Below are positions 1 through 8,729 of a DNA stretch of 64,000 nt, in pieces. Source of the stretch: CAZHRC01 sp964533865 (GTDB lineage Bacteria; Bacillota; Clostridia; Tissierellales; Peptoniphilaceae); assembly GCA_964533865.1 (NCBI GenBank), contig CAZHRC010000012.1, forward strand, positions 1-64,000, read 5' to 3'. Each line of letters starts with the position of its first letter. Within the stretch, counting starts at the first letter, position 1. The notes beneath the pieces are model-generated. The model was not told where the DNA came from. It saw only the letters and a list, made by a program, of their open reading frames with translations, and did no database searches. A program made the position numbers and the translations under genes.

Positions 1-43
1 GTCTACTTTTCGGGGTGTTTATTGTCTTGGTTATTGTTTTGTA

Positions 44-985
44 TTATTCAAATTCAATCGTTCCCGGTGGTTTTTGGGTGATGTCGTAGAGCACGCGGTT
101 GACCAGTGGGATTTCTGCGACGATGCGGTCGGAGACTTTTTCGAGGAGTTCCCATGGGAGTTTGATCCACTCGGCGTCCATGGCGTCGGTGGAGGAGACG
201 GCTCTGAGGCAGATGGTGTAGTTGTAGGTGCGCTTACCCTCTCTGACTCCTACGGCTTTCATGTTGGGGAGGGCGGCGAAGTATTGCCAGATTTTCGTAT
301 CCCAACCAGCTTTTGCGATTTCTTCGCGATAGATGGCATCGGCATCTCGGACGACGTCGAGTTTTTCACGGGTGATTTCACCGAGGACGCGCACACCGAG
401 TCCTGGCCCTGGGAAGGGTTGGCGGGCGACGATGGCTTCTGGCAAACCCAGTTCTCTGCCCACTTGGCGGACTTCGTCTTTGTATAGGGTCTTTAAAGGC
501 TCCACTAGTTCAAAGTTAACATCTTCTGGGAGGCCGCCCACGTTGTGGTGGGATTTGACGACTTCGTGTCCGTCTTCTCCGCTTTCGATGATGTCGGGGT
601 AGATGGTGCCTTGGACGAGGTAGTTGTACCCCGAAAGCTTCGCTTGTTCTGCTTCGAAGATGCGTATAAACTCTTCTCCGATGACTTTACGCTTTTGCTC
701 AGGGTCTTCTACGCCTTTTAACTTGCCTAGGAAATGGTCGACGGCATCGACGACGATGAGGTTGATGTGGAAGGTGTCTCTGAAGGTTGTTTCCACGTCT
801 TCTCTTTCCCCTTTGCGCAACAATCCATGGTCTACAAATACGCATGTGAGGCGATCGCCTATGGCTTTGTGCACCAACAACGCGCATACCGAGGAGTCGA
901 CTCCTCCAGATAAGGCGCATATGGCTTTGCCATCGCCGATCTGTGCTTGGATTTCTGCAATACTCTTTTGTACAAATTCTTTCAT
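44..985 (-). CDS. guaA: GMP synthase, ATP-pyrophosphatase subunit (stand-alone)
   Basis: Converts XMP to GMP using ATP and ammonia, the last step of guanine nucleotide synthesis. The PP-loop SGGVDSS is at residues 26-32 and the C-terminal dimerisation domain ends in TIEFE, so the synthetase half is complete. At 313 aa it lacks the roughly 190-residue glutamine amidotransferase domain that precedes it in ordinary ~510-aa bacterial GuaA. The short start is not a mis-call: AGGAG sits 7 nt before the ATG and guaB ends only 28 bp upstream, leaving no room for the missing domain. A separate amidotransferase subunit must be elsewhere, as in archaea, or free ammonia is used. Co-directional with guaB, probably one transcript. 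Confidence 0.93.
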   Translation of the reverse strand: MKEFVQKSIAEIQAQIGDGKAICALSGGVDSSVCALLVHKAIGDRLTCVFVDHGLLRKGEREDVETTFRDTFHINLIVVDAVDHFLGKLKGVEDPEQKRKVIGEEFIRIFEAEQAKLSGYNYLVQGTIYPDIIESGEDGHEVVKSHHNVGGLPEDVNFELVEPLKTLYKDEVRQVGRELGLPEAIVARQPFPGPGLGVRVLGEITREKLDVVRDADAIYREEIAKAGWDTKIWQYFAALPNMKAVGVREGKRTYNYTICLRAVSSTDAMDAEWIKLPWELLEKVSDRIVAEIPLVNRVLYDITQKPPGTIEFE

Positions 986-1013
986 CTTCTATCTCCTCTC
1001 ATCTGTTACCCGC

Positions 1014-2465
1014 CTAGCGCGAGGTGTAGTTTGGCGATTCTTTTGTGATGTTAATATCGTGGGGGTGGTTTTCGATCAGGGATGCGGAGCTAATTCTCAC
1101 GTACTTGGTGTCATTTTTAAGGGCATTGATATCCGCTGCGCCAACATAGCCCATACCAGCGCGCAAGCCTCCCATGAGCTGATAAACCACTTCGCTGACA
1201 GGCCCTTTGTACGCAACTCGACCCTCGACTCCTTCTGGGACGAGCTTTTTGGAATTTTGTTGGAAGTAGCGGTCTTTGGAACCTTGACGCATTGCGGCCA
1301 AGGAACCCATACCTCGGTAGACTTTATAGCGACGACCTTCGAAAACTTCTTCTTCCCCTGGGCTTTCGTTGCACCCTGCAAGAAGAGAACCGACCATGAC
1401 CACATCGCCTCCAGCGGCGATGGCTTTGGTTAAGTCACCGGAATATTTGATGCCCCCATCGGCGATAATCGGGATGCCAAATGGTTTTGCCGCTTCGGCG
1501 CAATCCATGATCGCTGTGACCTGTGGTACGCCGATTCCTGTAACGACTCGTGTCGTACAAATGGAGCCCGGCCCGATGCCGACTTTGACACAATCCGCAC
1601 CTGCGTTGATCAAATCGAGTGTGGCCTGGGCAGTGGCGACATTACCTGCGATCAATTGAAGATCGGGAAATCTCTTTTTAATGGCTTCGATTTTTCTGAG
1701 GACGTTTAAGGAGTGGCCGTGTGCGGTATCGATGACGATGGCGTCCACTTTCTTTTTCAACAAGGCGTCGATGCGATCCATCACATCGTCAGTGACGCCG
1801 ACGCAAGCGCCTGCCAAAAGTCTTCCGTTTTCGTCTTTTGCTGAGTAGGGATAGGTTTCGGATTTTTCAATGTCTTTTATGGTGATTAAGCCCTTGAGGT
1901 GATTGAACTCATCGACGATGGGCAGTTTTTCTATTTTGTGGGTTTTCAATATCTCCAACGCTTCATCCATTTGGATGCCTTCGCGCGCGGTGATGAGGTT
2001 TTCTGCGGTCATAACGTTTTTGATAGGTTGAACCAAATCTTTTTCAAATCGAATATCGCGATTGGTGATGATGCCGATGAGGACGTTGTCGTTATCGGTA
2101 ATGGGCACTCCTGAGATGTGATAATGGCTCATCAGCTCTAGAGCGTCCTCTACTTTGTGAATGGGCGATAGGTTAAAAGGATCGGTGATGATGCCGTGTT
2201 CTGACCGTTTGACTCGGTCGACTTCGGAGCACTGTTCTTCAATGGTCATGTTTTTGTGAATGATGCCCATGCCGCCTTCTCGCGCCATGGCAATCGCCAT
2301 TCTGGATTCCGTGACCGTGTCCATTCCCGCGCTCATTAGGGGAATATTGAGGGCAATTTTCTTCGTCACATGTGTCTTTAGGGTCACTTCATTGGGTAAA
2401 ACCTCTGAGTGTTGCGGTTGCAACAGAATATCATCAAAGGTTAAGCCTTCTCCTGCGTATTCCAT
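1014..2465 (-). CDS. guaB: IMP dehydrogenase
   Basis: Oxidises IMP to XMP with NAD+, the committed step to guanine nucleotides, in the cytoplasm. The 483-aa protein has the usual length: TIM-barrel start with FDDILLQP, a CBS-domain pair inserted at about residues 95-205, and the catalytic loop GPGSICTTR near residue 300 with its active-site cysteine, followed by the flap MGSLAAM. It lies directly upstream of the stand-alone guaA, so the two consecutive GMP-forming reactions are co-transcribed. RBS AGGAGG precedes the ATG. An extended -10 promoter and a short inverted repeat lie in the leader. Confidence 0.96.
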   Translation of the reverse strand: MEYAGEGLTFDDILLQPQHSEVLPNEVTLKTHVTKKIALNIPLMSAGMDTVTESRMAIAMAREGGMGIIHKNMTIEEQCSEVDRVKRSEHGIITDPFNLSPIHKVEDALELMSHYHISGVPITDNDNVLIGIITNRDIRFEKDLVQPIKNVMTAENLITAREGIQMDEALEILKTHKIEKLPIVDEFNHLKGLITIKDIEKSETYPYSAKDENGRLLAGACVGVTDDVMDRIDALLKKKVDAIVIDTAHGHSLNVLRKIEAIKKRFPDLQLIAGNVATAQATLDLINAGADCVKVGIGPGSICTTRVVTGIGVPQVTAIMDCAEAAKPFGIPIIADGGIKYSGDLTKAIAAGGDVVMVGSLLAGCNESPGEEEVFEGRRYKVYRGMGSLAAMRQGSKDRYFQQNSKKLVPEGVEGRVAYKGPVSEVVYQLMGGLRAGMGYVGAADINALKNDTKYVRISSASLIENHPHDINITKESPNYTSR

Positions 2466-2517
2466 GTTGTGTCCTCCTGTCTTTCACGTTATGCATTCCA
2501 TTTGCCGTTTGGTGTTT

Positions 2518-2537
2518 CTGTGAGCGACTTCTCACAG
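2518..2537 (-). promoter_or_regulatory. guaB leader inverted repeat
   Basis: A perfect 7-bp inverted repeat (CTGTGAG, 6-nt spacer, CTCACAG) lies just downstream of the predicted guaB transcription start, inside the 5' leader. It could be an operator or a short RNA hairpin. No purine riboswitch consensus was recognised here. Confidence 0.4.
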
Positions 2538-2555
2538 ATTTTACCTGTCGAAGTA

Positions 2556-2564
2556 AGTATACCA
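2556..2564 (-). promoter_or_regulatory. guaB promoter (-10)
   Basis: On the minus strand TGGTATACT forms an extended -10 (TGnTATACT) about 90 bp upstream of the guaB start. No good -35 was seen at 17 bp, which fits an extended -10 promoter. Confidence 0.45.
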
Positions 2565-2582
2565 TAATTTTTGCAAGTTGCA

Positions 2583-3755
2583 TCAACTGTCAGAGGCCTC
2601 TTGACCTGATTTTTTCCTTTTAAAGAAAGGTAGCCTTTTCCCACCTTTCTTGCTCCTACCGAAATTGGCTTGAAGTCTCTCTCTGAAAAGGTGTGCCAAG
2701 GTCTCGGGATTTATTTTTTGATCATTTTTTTCGGTCATGGCGATGAGAGCGAGTACTTCGATATAGCTGTTGGCCAACACCGAGGTGACCGCAGCCGCTG
2801 TGGCGCCGCTAATCAACGATCCTGCCATGGTGCCAGCCCCTGGGATCAGTTTGAGTAAATTGGAGACGATAAACCGCCCAGCGTAAGTCGCACCGCCTGT
2901 TCCCCCTATGGCTCCGATAAGGCCTGCTATGGTCGCTTTATCGACGGATAGACCAAATATCGCCGTGATATGAGCCAACATGGTCACTTGCATAGGGACG
3001 AGGATCGAGGCGTCGGAAAAGGGAATCGGTGCAAATCCTACGCCAAATGTGGTTTTCTGATAGGTGCTCGCCCAACGCTTGGCCGCTTGCACCTTCCGTT
3101 GTATGTCCACTTGTTGGGCGTTGTTAAAAGCCTGATGGCGCTCTTCTGGAAGGACGTCAAGACTCAATGCCACCAATTCTCTCAAACCAAAAGGCGATAT
3201 GGTCACTTCGTCGTTGATTTCATAAGATTCCGCCAATAGGGTGATCACTCCTTCAATCGGTAGATCTAAGGTTTCGATATAGTCTTTCATCGCTGCTGCA
3301 GATTTGCCGATGGATTGGGTCAACACGACGATGACAGGCAGTCTCTGTGCCAACCCTCGGATAAAGAACACTTCCCTGTCCTCCACTCGGGATGAGGTGG
3401 CGCTAATACAATAATAAGCTAGATGGATCTGATCGTCGGGTTCTAGGCGACTTTTTTCCTCAATCAGTTGAAATAACTCGTCCATCACATCGGTTTGGCT
3501 CATACTGTCAAGTTCAAGGCCTTTGCTGTCATAGAGCACCATTGGCACCCCTTCCTTCGCAATCCGCGTCACATGGTCGGTCACTGGACGTCCAATGCCA
3601 GTTTTTGCCAATTTTTCGCGGAAGAGGTTATTGATGAGGGTGCTTTTCCCCACGCCGGTCTTCCCGACCAGTAATATATTGATCGGGTCAATCGCTTCGA
3701 TTTCTTCCTTTGTTTTATTCCAAATTTCCTCGATAATGTTATAGTCCACATCCAC
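2583..3755 (-). CDS. DUF697-type membrane-associated GTPase
   Basis: A 390-aa Era/TrmE-like small GTPase fused to a hydrophobic DUF697-like C-terminal half. Walker A GKTGVGKST is near residues 31-39, the switch region RPVTDHVTR follows, and G3 is DSKG. Residues about 225-335 hold glycine-rich hydrophobic stretches that probably associate with the membrane. The tail is basic (KKGGKRLPFFKRKK). Start is GTG with a strong GAGGAGG. Precise role unknown; family members are annotated as YcjF/GTPase proteins. Divergent from the neighbouring dehydrogenase. Confidence 0.85.
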   Translation of the reverse strand: MDVDYNIIEEIWNKTKEEIEAIDPINILLVGKTGVGKSTLINNLFREKLAKTGIGRPVTDHVTRIAKEGVPMVLYDSKGLELDSMSQTDVMDELFQLIEEKSRLEPDDQIHLAYYCISATSSRVEDREVFFIRGLAQRLPVIVVLTQSIGKSAAAMKDYIETLDLPIEGVITLLAESYEINDEVTISPFGLRELVALSLDVLPEERHQAFNNAQQVDIQRKVQAAKRWASTYQKTTFGVGFAPIPFSDASILVPMQVTMLAHITAIFGLSVDKATIAGLIGAIGGTGGATYAGRFIVSNLLKLIPGAGTMAGSLISGATAAAVTSVLANSYIEVLALIAMTEKNDQKINPETLAHLFRERLQANFGRSKKGGKRLPFFKRKKSGQEASDS

Positions 3756-3785
3756 TTTCCGATCACCTCCTCAATTAGTGATATT

Positions 3786-3804
3786 ATACCCTATAAAAGG
3801 GTAT
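3786..3804. promoter_or_regulatory. Inverted repeat in divergent GTPase/dehydrogenase promoter region
   Basis: ATACCC, 7-nt spacer, GGGTAT. The left arm overlaps the predicted minus-strand -10 TATAAT (3783-3788) of the GTPase gene, and the repeat lies just upstream of the plus-strand dehydrogenase. A shared operator is possible but unproven. Confidence 0.35.
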
Positions 3805-3841
3805 GAAAGAGTTATCTCTCAACAATAGAAAGGAAACACTG

Positions 3842-4801
3842 ATGAAAAAAATATTGCTCTCTGGAAAAATGCCGACTTCCGTTTATGACGCCCTATCGGA
3901 TTATGAATTGGTTCGCCATGATAGCGATGTGGCTTTGGAAAAAGAAGCCTTTAAAACCATGATCGCCGATGTGGATGCTCTGCTTTGCCCCCTGTCCGAT
4001 AAAATCGACGCCGAGATTATCGACAGCGCTAAGAATTTAAAAATTATCGCAAACTTCGGCGCGGGATACGATAACATCGACATCGCCTACGCCAAATCAA
4101 AAGGAATCATCGTCACCAACGCCCCGGCTAAAAGCTCCACCACTTCCACCGCTGAGCTTGCTCTTACGTTGATTTTGGCATTGATGCGACGAGTCGTCGA
4201 AGGAGATCACACCACCAGGCGTGGGGATTTCCACGGTTGGAAACCCACCTTCCACCTCGGTCGTGAGTTAGCGGGTAAGACCCTTGGCATTATCGGTATA
4301 GGTCGCATCGGTCAAGACGTGGCGAGAAAAGCGCTGAACTTCGACTGCCATATCATCTACTGGAATCGCACTCGACTTGACGAGACCACGGAAAAGAAAC
4401 TCCATGCCACTTATGTGGAACTGCCAACGCTGATCAAAACCTCCGACGTGATCACTTTGCACCTCGCTTATAACCCAGAGTTACATCACCTGGTCAACGA
4501 GGCGTTCTTAGATGAAATGAAAACCGATGCTGTCCTGATTAACGCTGCCAGAGGTCCTTTGGTTGACGAAAAGGCGCTAGCTCAAGCCTTAAAAGAAAAG
4601 AAAATTCACGGTTGCGCACTCGACGTCTACGAGTACGAACCCGCCGTCACCGAAGCCCTCTTCGCTCTCGATAATTGTATCCTCGCCCCGCACTTAGGAA
4701 ATGCCACGGTAGAAGCGAGAGATGAAATGGGTGCCATAGCGGTCGAGAACATCCTTGCGGTGTTCGCCGATAAAGAAGCGCCTAACCGAGTAAACCCCTA
4801 G
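3842..4801 (+). CDS. D-isomer-specific 2-hydroxyacid dehydrogenase
   Basis: NAD(P)-dependent reductase of 2-keto acids such as glyoxylate, hydroxypyruvate or related substrates. The protein (319 aa from this start) has the Rossmann motif GIIGIGRIG, the catalytic Arg in NAARGPLVDE, and the C-terminal catalytic His in APHLGNAT. An in-frame ATG at 3803 exists, but AAAGGAAAC is placed correctly for the ATG at 3842, where family homology (MKKILLSGK) begins. Monocistronic, with a strong terminator downstream. Substrate cannot be told from sequence. Confidence 0.9.
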   Translation: MKKILLSGKMPTSVYDALSDYELVRHDSDVALEKEAFKTMIADVDALLCPLSDKIDAEIIDSAKNLKIIANFGAGYDNIDIAYAKSKGIIVTNAPAKSSTTSTAELALTLILALMRRVVEGDHTTRRGDFHGWKPTFHLGRELAGKTLGIIGIGRIGQDVARKALNFDCHIIYWNRTRLDETTEKKLHATYVELPTLIKTSDVITLHLAYNPELHHLVNEAFLDEMKTDAVLINAARGPLVDEKALAQALKEKKIHGCALDVYEYEPAVTEALFALDNCILAPHLGNATVEARDEMGAIAVENILAVFADKEAPNRVNP

Positions 4802-4870
4802 AAAGCAACGGCGAAGGTCAAGTCCTCCTCGCCGAGTCGCAAAACAGGTGCCAGCCTACCAATCATATCA

Positions 4871-4904
4871 CCCCCTGCCGATCCATATTCGGCAGGGGGC
4901 TTTT
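4871..4904 (+). terminator. Rho-independent terminator of dehydrogenase gene
   Basis: An 11-bp GC-rich stem (CCCCCTGCCGA / TCGGCAGGGGG) with a 7-nt loop is followed by CTTTTC on the plus strand. Confidence 0.85.
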
Positions 4905-4914
4905 CAATATACTT

Positions 4915-5466
4915 CTATTTCTCCAAATCCCCTATCTCTCGTACCAACTGAAAGAGGTAGATGACCATAAAGACCAGCGCCACTGCCCCTAGCACCTCAA
5001 GTATTAGGGTAAATCCTCGCAATGCCAAATCGATAGGTTCTGTCAAATCTCTCATTGGCGTGCTGAAATTTGTCACTAGCGATGTGGTGTTTAGCAACAG
5101 CAGCAGTGCTATGATCCCAATGCGCTTCATCAAACGACGTTTATAGCCGGCTAGGGAATCGGGGTCCGAAAAAAGGACGAAGGGCTCATCTTGTTTTGGT
5201 CGTCTGAAATACCCCCATAAGTTGAACGTATCCACCAGCTCTATCCCGTATTCCGAGACGAGCTCCACGTACTTTTTGCGCTTCTTCTCATCGTAATCCA
5301 ACCATTCTAGAGCGTATTGGTAAGATCCTGGTGTCCCTCTTTCAAAGGTGTAGTTCATTAACCCCACGTCGGTCAACAGCCAACCTTCTTCATCCATTTT
5401 ATCGAGCCACTTTTGCTCTTGCTGGGATTGGGTGATCAAAAACAGCTTCCACACTTTTTTCTTCAC
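4915..5466 (-). CDS. DUF2812 domain membrane protein
   Basis: A 183-aa protein with a soluble N-terminal DUF2812 module (pattern KVWKLF...QEQKWLDKMDEEGWLL) and two predicted membrane helices at about residues 113-133 and 150-172. Starts with GTG overlapping the padR stop by 4 bp (GTGA), so it is translationally coupled to that regulator. PadR-DUF2812 pairs are common in Firmicutes; DUF2812 proteins are presumed sensors or partners for the PadR repressor, but their biochemical role is unknown. Confidence 0.88.
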   Translation of the reverse strand: MKKKVWKLFLITQSQQEQKWLDKMDEEGWLLTDVGLMNYTFERGTPGSYQYALEWLDYDEKKRKKYVELVSEYGIELVDTFNLWGYFRRPKQDEPFVLFSDPDSLAGYKRRLMKRIGIIALLLLLNTTSLVTNFSTPMRDLTEPIDLALRGFTLILEVLGAVALVFMVIYLFQLVREIGDLEK

Positions 5467-5792
5467 TGTACTTCACCTCCACATAAGATCTTCCTACCGT
5501 TGTCCACCAGTTCTTCTAACCGCTGGATTTCGCCGACGAGGACTTTTTCGCCTAGTGACGTCAAGTGATACTCCCGTTTCCTACTGGGGGTTTCTCTTTC
5601 CACTTCAGCGATATAGCCTTTTTCTAAAAGGTTGGACAATGCGCCGTATAATGTCCCCGCCGCCATTTTGATCCGCCCTCCGCTCATTTCCTCGACTTTT
5701 TGCATCACTCCGTAGCCATGTAACGGCTCGGTGAGCGAAAGCAAGGTATAATAGGTCGATTCGGTCAATGCGCCAATATCCATCATCACCAC
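5463..5792 (-). CDS. PadR family transcriptional regulator
   Basis: A 109-aa winged-helix repressor. The N-terminal half has the PadR signature ESTYYTLLSLTEPLHGYGVM followed by the wing and the basic KREYHLTS element. First gene of a two-gene operon with the DUF2812 membrane protein. A 19-bp perfect inverted repeat 46 bp upstream is a good candidate for its own operator, suggesting autoregulation. RBS GAAGGAAG upstream of the ATG. The ligand is unknown. Confidence 0.93.
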   Translation of the reverse strand: MVMMDIGALTESTYYTLLSLTEPLHGYGVMQKVEEMSGGRIKMAAGTLYGALSNLLEKGYIAEVERETPSRKREYHLTSLGEKVLVGEIQRLEELVDNGRKILCGGEVQ

Positions 5793-5837
5793 TTCCTTCT
5801 GTCATGATATTTCGTCATCCTTTATATAGAACCCCTT

Positions 5838-5856
5838 TATATCGTCTACCGATATA
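5838..5856. promoter_or_regulatory. Putative PadR operator
   Basis: Perfect inverted repeat TATATCG-TCTAC-CGATATA upstream of padR, next to minus-strand AT-rich -10-like sequences (TATAAT, TATAAA). ATCG-containing dyads upstream of padR genes are typical PadR boxes; the assignment is by position and symmetry. Confidence 0.6.
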
Positions 5857-5897
5857 TCTATTATATCTCCTCTCTCCACCCTTTGCAAGAGGCTAAA

Positions 5898-5922
5898 GAA
5901 AAAACCGCCTCTCTCGGCGGTT
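5898..5922 (-). terminator. Terminator of recQ
   Basis: On the minus strand AACCGCC-GAGAGA-GGCGGTT is followed by TTTTC, 12 bp after the recQ stop. Confidence 0.85.
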
Positions 5923-5933
5923 GATTTGCTCGA

Positions 5934-8054
5934 TTATTCCTCTTTGTAATACGCCGTCATCACCAGTCGGATTTCGGCAAAACTCACATCGGGGAGCTTT
6001 TCTTTAATCGGAGTTAACCGTCTCGTTTCTTCCTGACGGATAGCATCGATAATCTGATGTTGTGTCTCGATCGGGATGAAACGGTCCAGATCGATATCGT
6101 AGCCCTCTTTGATCAACGTCACTAGGTGACCTTCGATGGTCGTCTCTGCCAGTTCTCTTTCCGTGGCGATCTCTGGTATCGTCAATCCCTTTTGATAGTA
6201 ACTGTAGGTGGTCAACGCCGTCGTCGTTATTTTGCGCTCTGCCGATACCGCCATCCTCTGGGTGGGTTGCTCACCATCTAAAAACACCATTTTTTCATGG
6301 TCTTTTAAATAGTCGGCGATCGCGTTGATAAAGGTATCGCCATAAGTTTTCAGTTTCAATTCGCCGACACCTGGAATGGTCATAAATTCCTCTGGTGTGG
6401 TCGGATAAGTTCTCGCCATGGCTTTTAAACTCACATCGCCAAATATAATAAATGGGGGGACCCCTTTTGCGCTTGCAATCTCCTTGCGCAATCCGCGCAA
6501 CACATCGAACACTTCCAAATCGTAGGCGATTTCTTTTGAAGTTTCCTTGGTTTGAACGTGGATCTGGCGCATGTGGACCTTTTCTCCTTTGTAGAGGACC
6601 GATGCAGCCTTAGCGGCGAGTTTAAGCAGCGGATAATCTCCCCCAGTCACGTTGATAAAGGCTTCTGCCGTCAAAAATCCGATGATTTCGCGAATGGTCG
6701 CTTCGCTGTACTGCTTCATAATTCCAAAAGTAGACAGTTTTTCAAATCGGAACTGTTTGACCCCTTTCGTTTGGCGACCTCGCAACACCTCGATAACCTT
6801 TCCCATACCAAAGCGTTGGTCCATGCGATAGATACAAGACAAAATCTTTTGGGTTTCGACAGTAATATCCACCATTTCCTGTTCGCTGGTGCAGTTTGAG
6901 CATTTCCCACAATCATCTGGAGCACTCTCCCCAAAATAACCCAATAGATTTTGGCGCAAACACCTTCCCGTATAGCAATAGTTGATCATCTGATTGAGTT
7001 TTTCAAACTGATCTCGCGTCGATCCTTGGTTGATCAAGTATTTATTGATAATAATATCTTGTGAGCTGTAGAGCAGTATGGCGTTAGCATCCTCCCCATC
7101 TCTACCAGCCCTTCCCGCCTCTTGGTAGTAACTCTCCAAGTTTTTGGGCATATTGTAATGGATGACTTGGCGCACAGTGGATTTATCGATACCCATCCCA
7201 AAGGCGTTTGTCGCCACCATAATCGGCAAGCGGTCGTAAATAAAATCTTCTTGATTCTTGGCGCGTTCCTCCTCCGATAATCCTGCGTGATAACGGGTTA
7301 TGGGAAATCCGATCTGAGTGAGTTTGTTGTAGAGCTCGTCAACTTTTTTCCGAGTGGATGCGTATATTATCGCCGACTCTTTGACGTTTAGGTGCTGTCT
7401 CAACCAAATGAACTTGTCCTTAGGACGTTCAACGCCAAAAAATAAGTTTTTGCGGTCAAACCCCGTCACTTTGATCAACGGGTCTTTCAGCTGCAAAAGG
7501 CTGACAATATCCTCCCGAACCTGGTCGGTAGCTGTGGCAGTAAAAGCGATCACCGGATAGTAACGACCGGTGAGTTCAATCAGTTGTGGAATCTTGCGAT
7601 AGCTGGTGCGAAAATCGTGACCCCATTGGGAGATACAGTGGGCTTCGTCTACGGCAAGGCAAGCGATTTTCACGGATTGAATGAGCTCTCTAAAATACTC
7701 GTTCTCCAACCGCTCCGGTGCTATGTAGAGCAACTTATACCGTCCGTTTCGAATACCGGACAACCGCATTTTGTAATCCGTAAAATCCAATGAAGAGTTG
7801 ATAAAAGTCGAAGGTATCCCCATTTCATCTAGAGCATCGACTTGGTCTTTCATCAACGAGATCAACGGGCTGACGACGATGGTCACACCATCGAGGACAA
7901 GTGATGGCAATTGATAGCAAAGGGACTTTCCGCCGCCGGTGGGCATGATCCCCAGACAGTCTCTACCCGCCAATACCCCTTCGATCAGCTCTTGTTGACC
8001 TTCCCGAAAGGTCGTATAACCATAATATTCTTGCAACAACTGTTTAATCTCCAT
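5934..8054 (-). CDS. recQ: ATP-dependent DNA helicase RecQ
   Basis: 3'-5' superfamily 2 helicase for recombination and fork repair. From the chosen ATG (706 aa): Walker A PTGGGKSLCYQLP, DEAH box VDEAHCISQWGHDFR, motif VI QEAGRAGRDG, zinc cysteines in CYTGRC and CGKCSNC, winged-helix RQC region, HRDC-like domain (around IPGVGELKLKTYG), then a C-terminal helix-turn-helix module (LTIPEIATERELAETTIEGH). The frame stays open 29 codons further upstream, but AAGGAGGGG stands just before this ATG and homology begins at MEIKQLLQEYYGY. Monocistronic. Confidence 0.96.
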   Translation of the reverse strand: MEIKQLLQEYYGYTTFREGQQELIEGVLAGRDCLGIMPTGGGKSLCYQLPSLVLDGVTIVVSPLISLMKDQVDALDEMGIPSTFINSSLDFTDYKMRLSGIRNGRYKLLYIAPERLENEYFRELIQSVKIACLAVDEAHCISQWGHDFRTSYRKIPQLIELTGRYYPVIAFTATATDQVREDIVSLLQLKDPLIKVTGFDRKNLFFGVERPKDKFIWLRQHLNVKESAIIYASTRKKVDELYNKLTQIGFPITRYHAGLSEEERAKNQEDFIYDRLPIMVATNAFGMGIDKSTVRQVIHYNMPKNLESYYQEAGRAGRDGEDANAILLYSSQDIIINKYLINQGSTRDQFEKLNQMINYCYTGRCLRQNLLGYFGESAPDDCGKCSNCTSEQEMVDITVETQKILSCIYRMDQRFGMGKVIEVLRGRQTKGVKQFRFEKLSTFGIMKQYSEATIREIIGFLTAEAFINVTGGDYPLLKLAAKAASVLYKGEKVHMRQIHVQTKETSKEIAYDLEVFDVLRGLRKEIASAKGVPPFIIFGDVSLKAMARTYPTTPEEFMTIPGVGELKLKTYGDTFINAIADYLKDHEKMVFLDGEQPTQRMAVSAERKITTTALTTYSYYQKGLTIPEIATERELAETTIEGHLVTLIKEGYDIDLDRFIPIETQHQIIDAIRQEETRRLTPIKEKLPDVSFAEIRLVMTAYYKEE

Positions 8055-8149
8055 GCGACCCCTCCTTATTCTATTGTAACAGTTCAAAGAAGGCTCAACA
8101 AGCTCATGAGGTGATTTGAACAGTGGATGTGGAGAGCACATTCAAAAAA

Positions 8150-8174
8150 CCTGGGGCTCATCATTCCTCCCAGG
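8150..8174 (-). terminator. Terminator of the small membrane protein gene
   Basis: Minus strand CCTGGG ... CCCAGG stem followed by TTTTTT, just beyond the stop at 8182. Confidence 0.75.
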
Positions 8175-8181
8175 CTTTTCT

Positions 8182-8610
8182 TTATTTTTCATCGCTGTTG
8201 ACACCTCTTAATTGATAAAAGGCAAAAATCCCAAGAGACAATGCCGTCGCTGCTATTACGCCTAAAACCATACCCTGCGATTCTAAAAAGTAGGTGATAC
8301 CGTGAAGTGGCGTCAATAAAATGGCAGTCAGCATCGTGATCCATCCCCACTCCACATCGAGAATGTTCACCGCTATTGCGCCTAAAGCTGTCATGCCTAT
8401 CATCAGCCAGAGGATGCCAACAAATAGGAGCGTTTTCTTATTGTGCGAACGCACGCCACCGATCGTGACGACGATCCAAACGGCGATGTACACTAAAGAA
8501 GCGATACATTCGACAAGATTTCCAGGACCACCTTGTAGAGCAGCGTTGAAGTTGATGACCCACGAGATCATAGAGACCCCTAGGATGATCATCTGTTTGA
8601 TTGCTTTCAT
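8182..8610 (-). CDS. Hypothetical four-helix membrane protein
   Basis: A 142-aa hydrophobic protein with about four predicted membrane segments (near residues 5-22, 33-53, 61-85, 91-130) and a short charged tail. No recognised motif. Lies alone between recQ and groEL with its own terminator and a GAGGATATCC-type weak RBS. Function unknown. Confidence 0.7.
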   Translation of the reverse strand: MKAIKQMIILGVSMISWVINFNAALQGGPGNLVECIASLVYIAVWIVVTIGGVRSHNKKTLLFVGILWLMIGMTALGAIAVNILDVEWGWITMLTAILLTPLHGITYFLESQGMVLGVIAATALSLGIFAFYQLRGVNSDEK

Positions 8611-8689
8611 AGGATATCCTCTTTTCTTTTCATTTCATAACAGCCAGACTTTTGATTAATTCGAACTCTTATTCTTTTATTATACTAAA

Positions 8690-8713
8690 AAACCACCCCT
8701 TGCGAGGTGGTTT
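8690..8713 (-). terminator. Terminator of groES-groEL
   Basis: Minus strand AAACCACC, 8-nt loop, GGTGGTTT, followed by TTT, 17 bp after the groEL stop. Confidence 0.85.
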
Positions 8714-8729
8714 GACTAAACATCTTGGA

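Noticed and set aside
74..1433. Long plus-strand frames opposite guaA and guaB
   Set aside because: Antisense shadows of strongly conserved genes with no RBS or domains.
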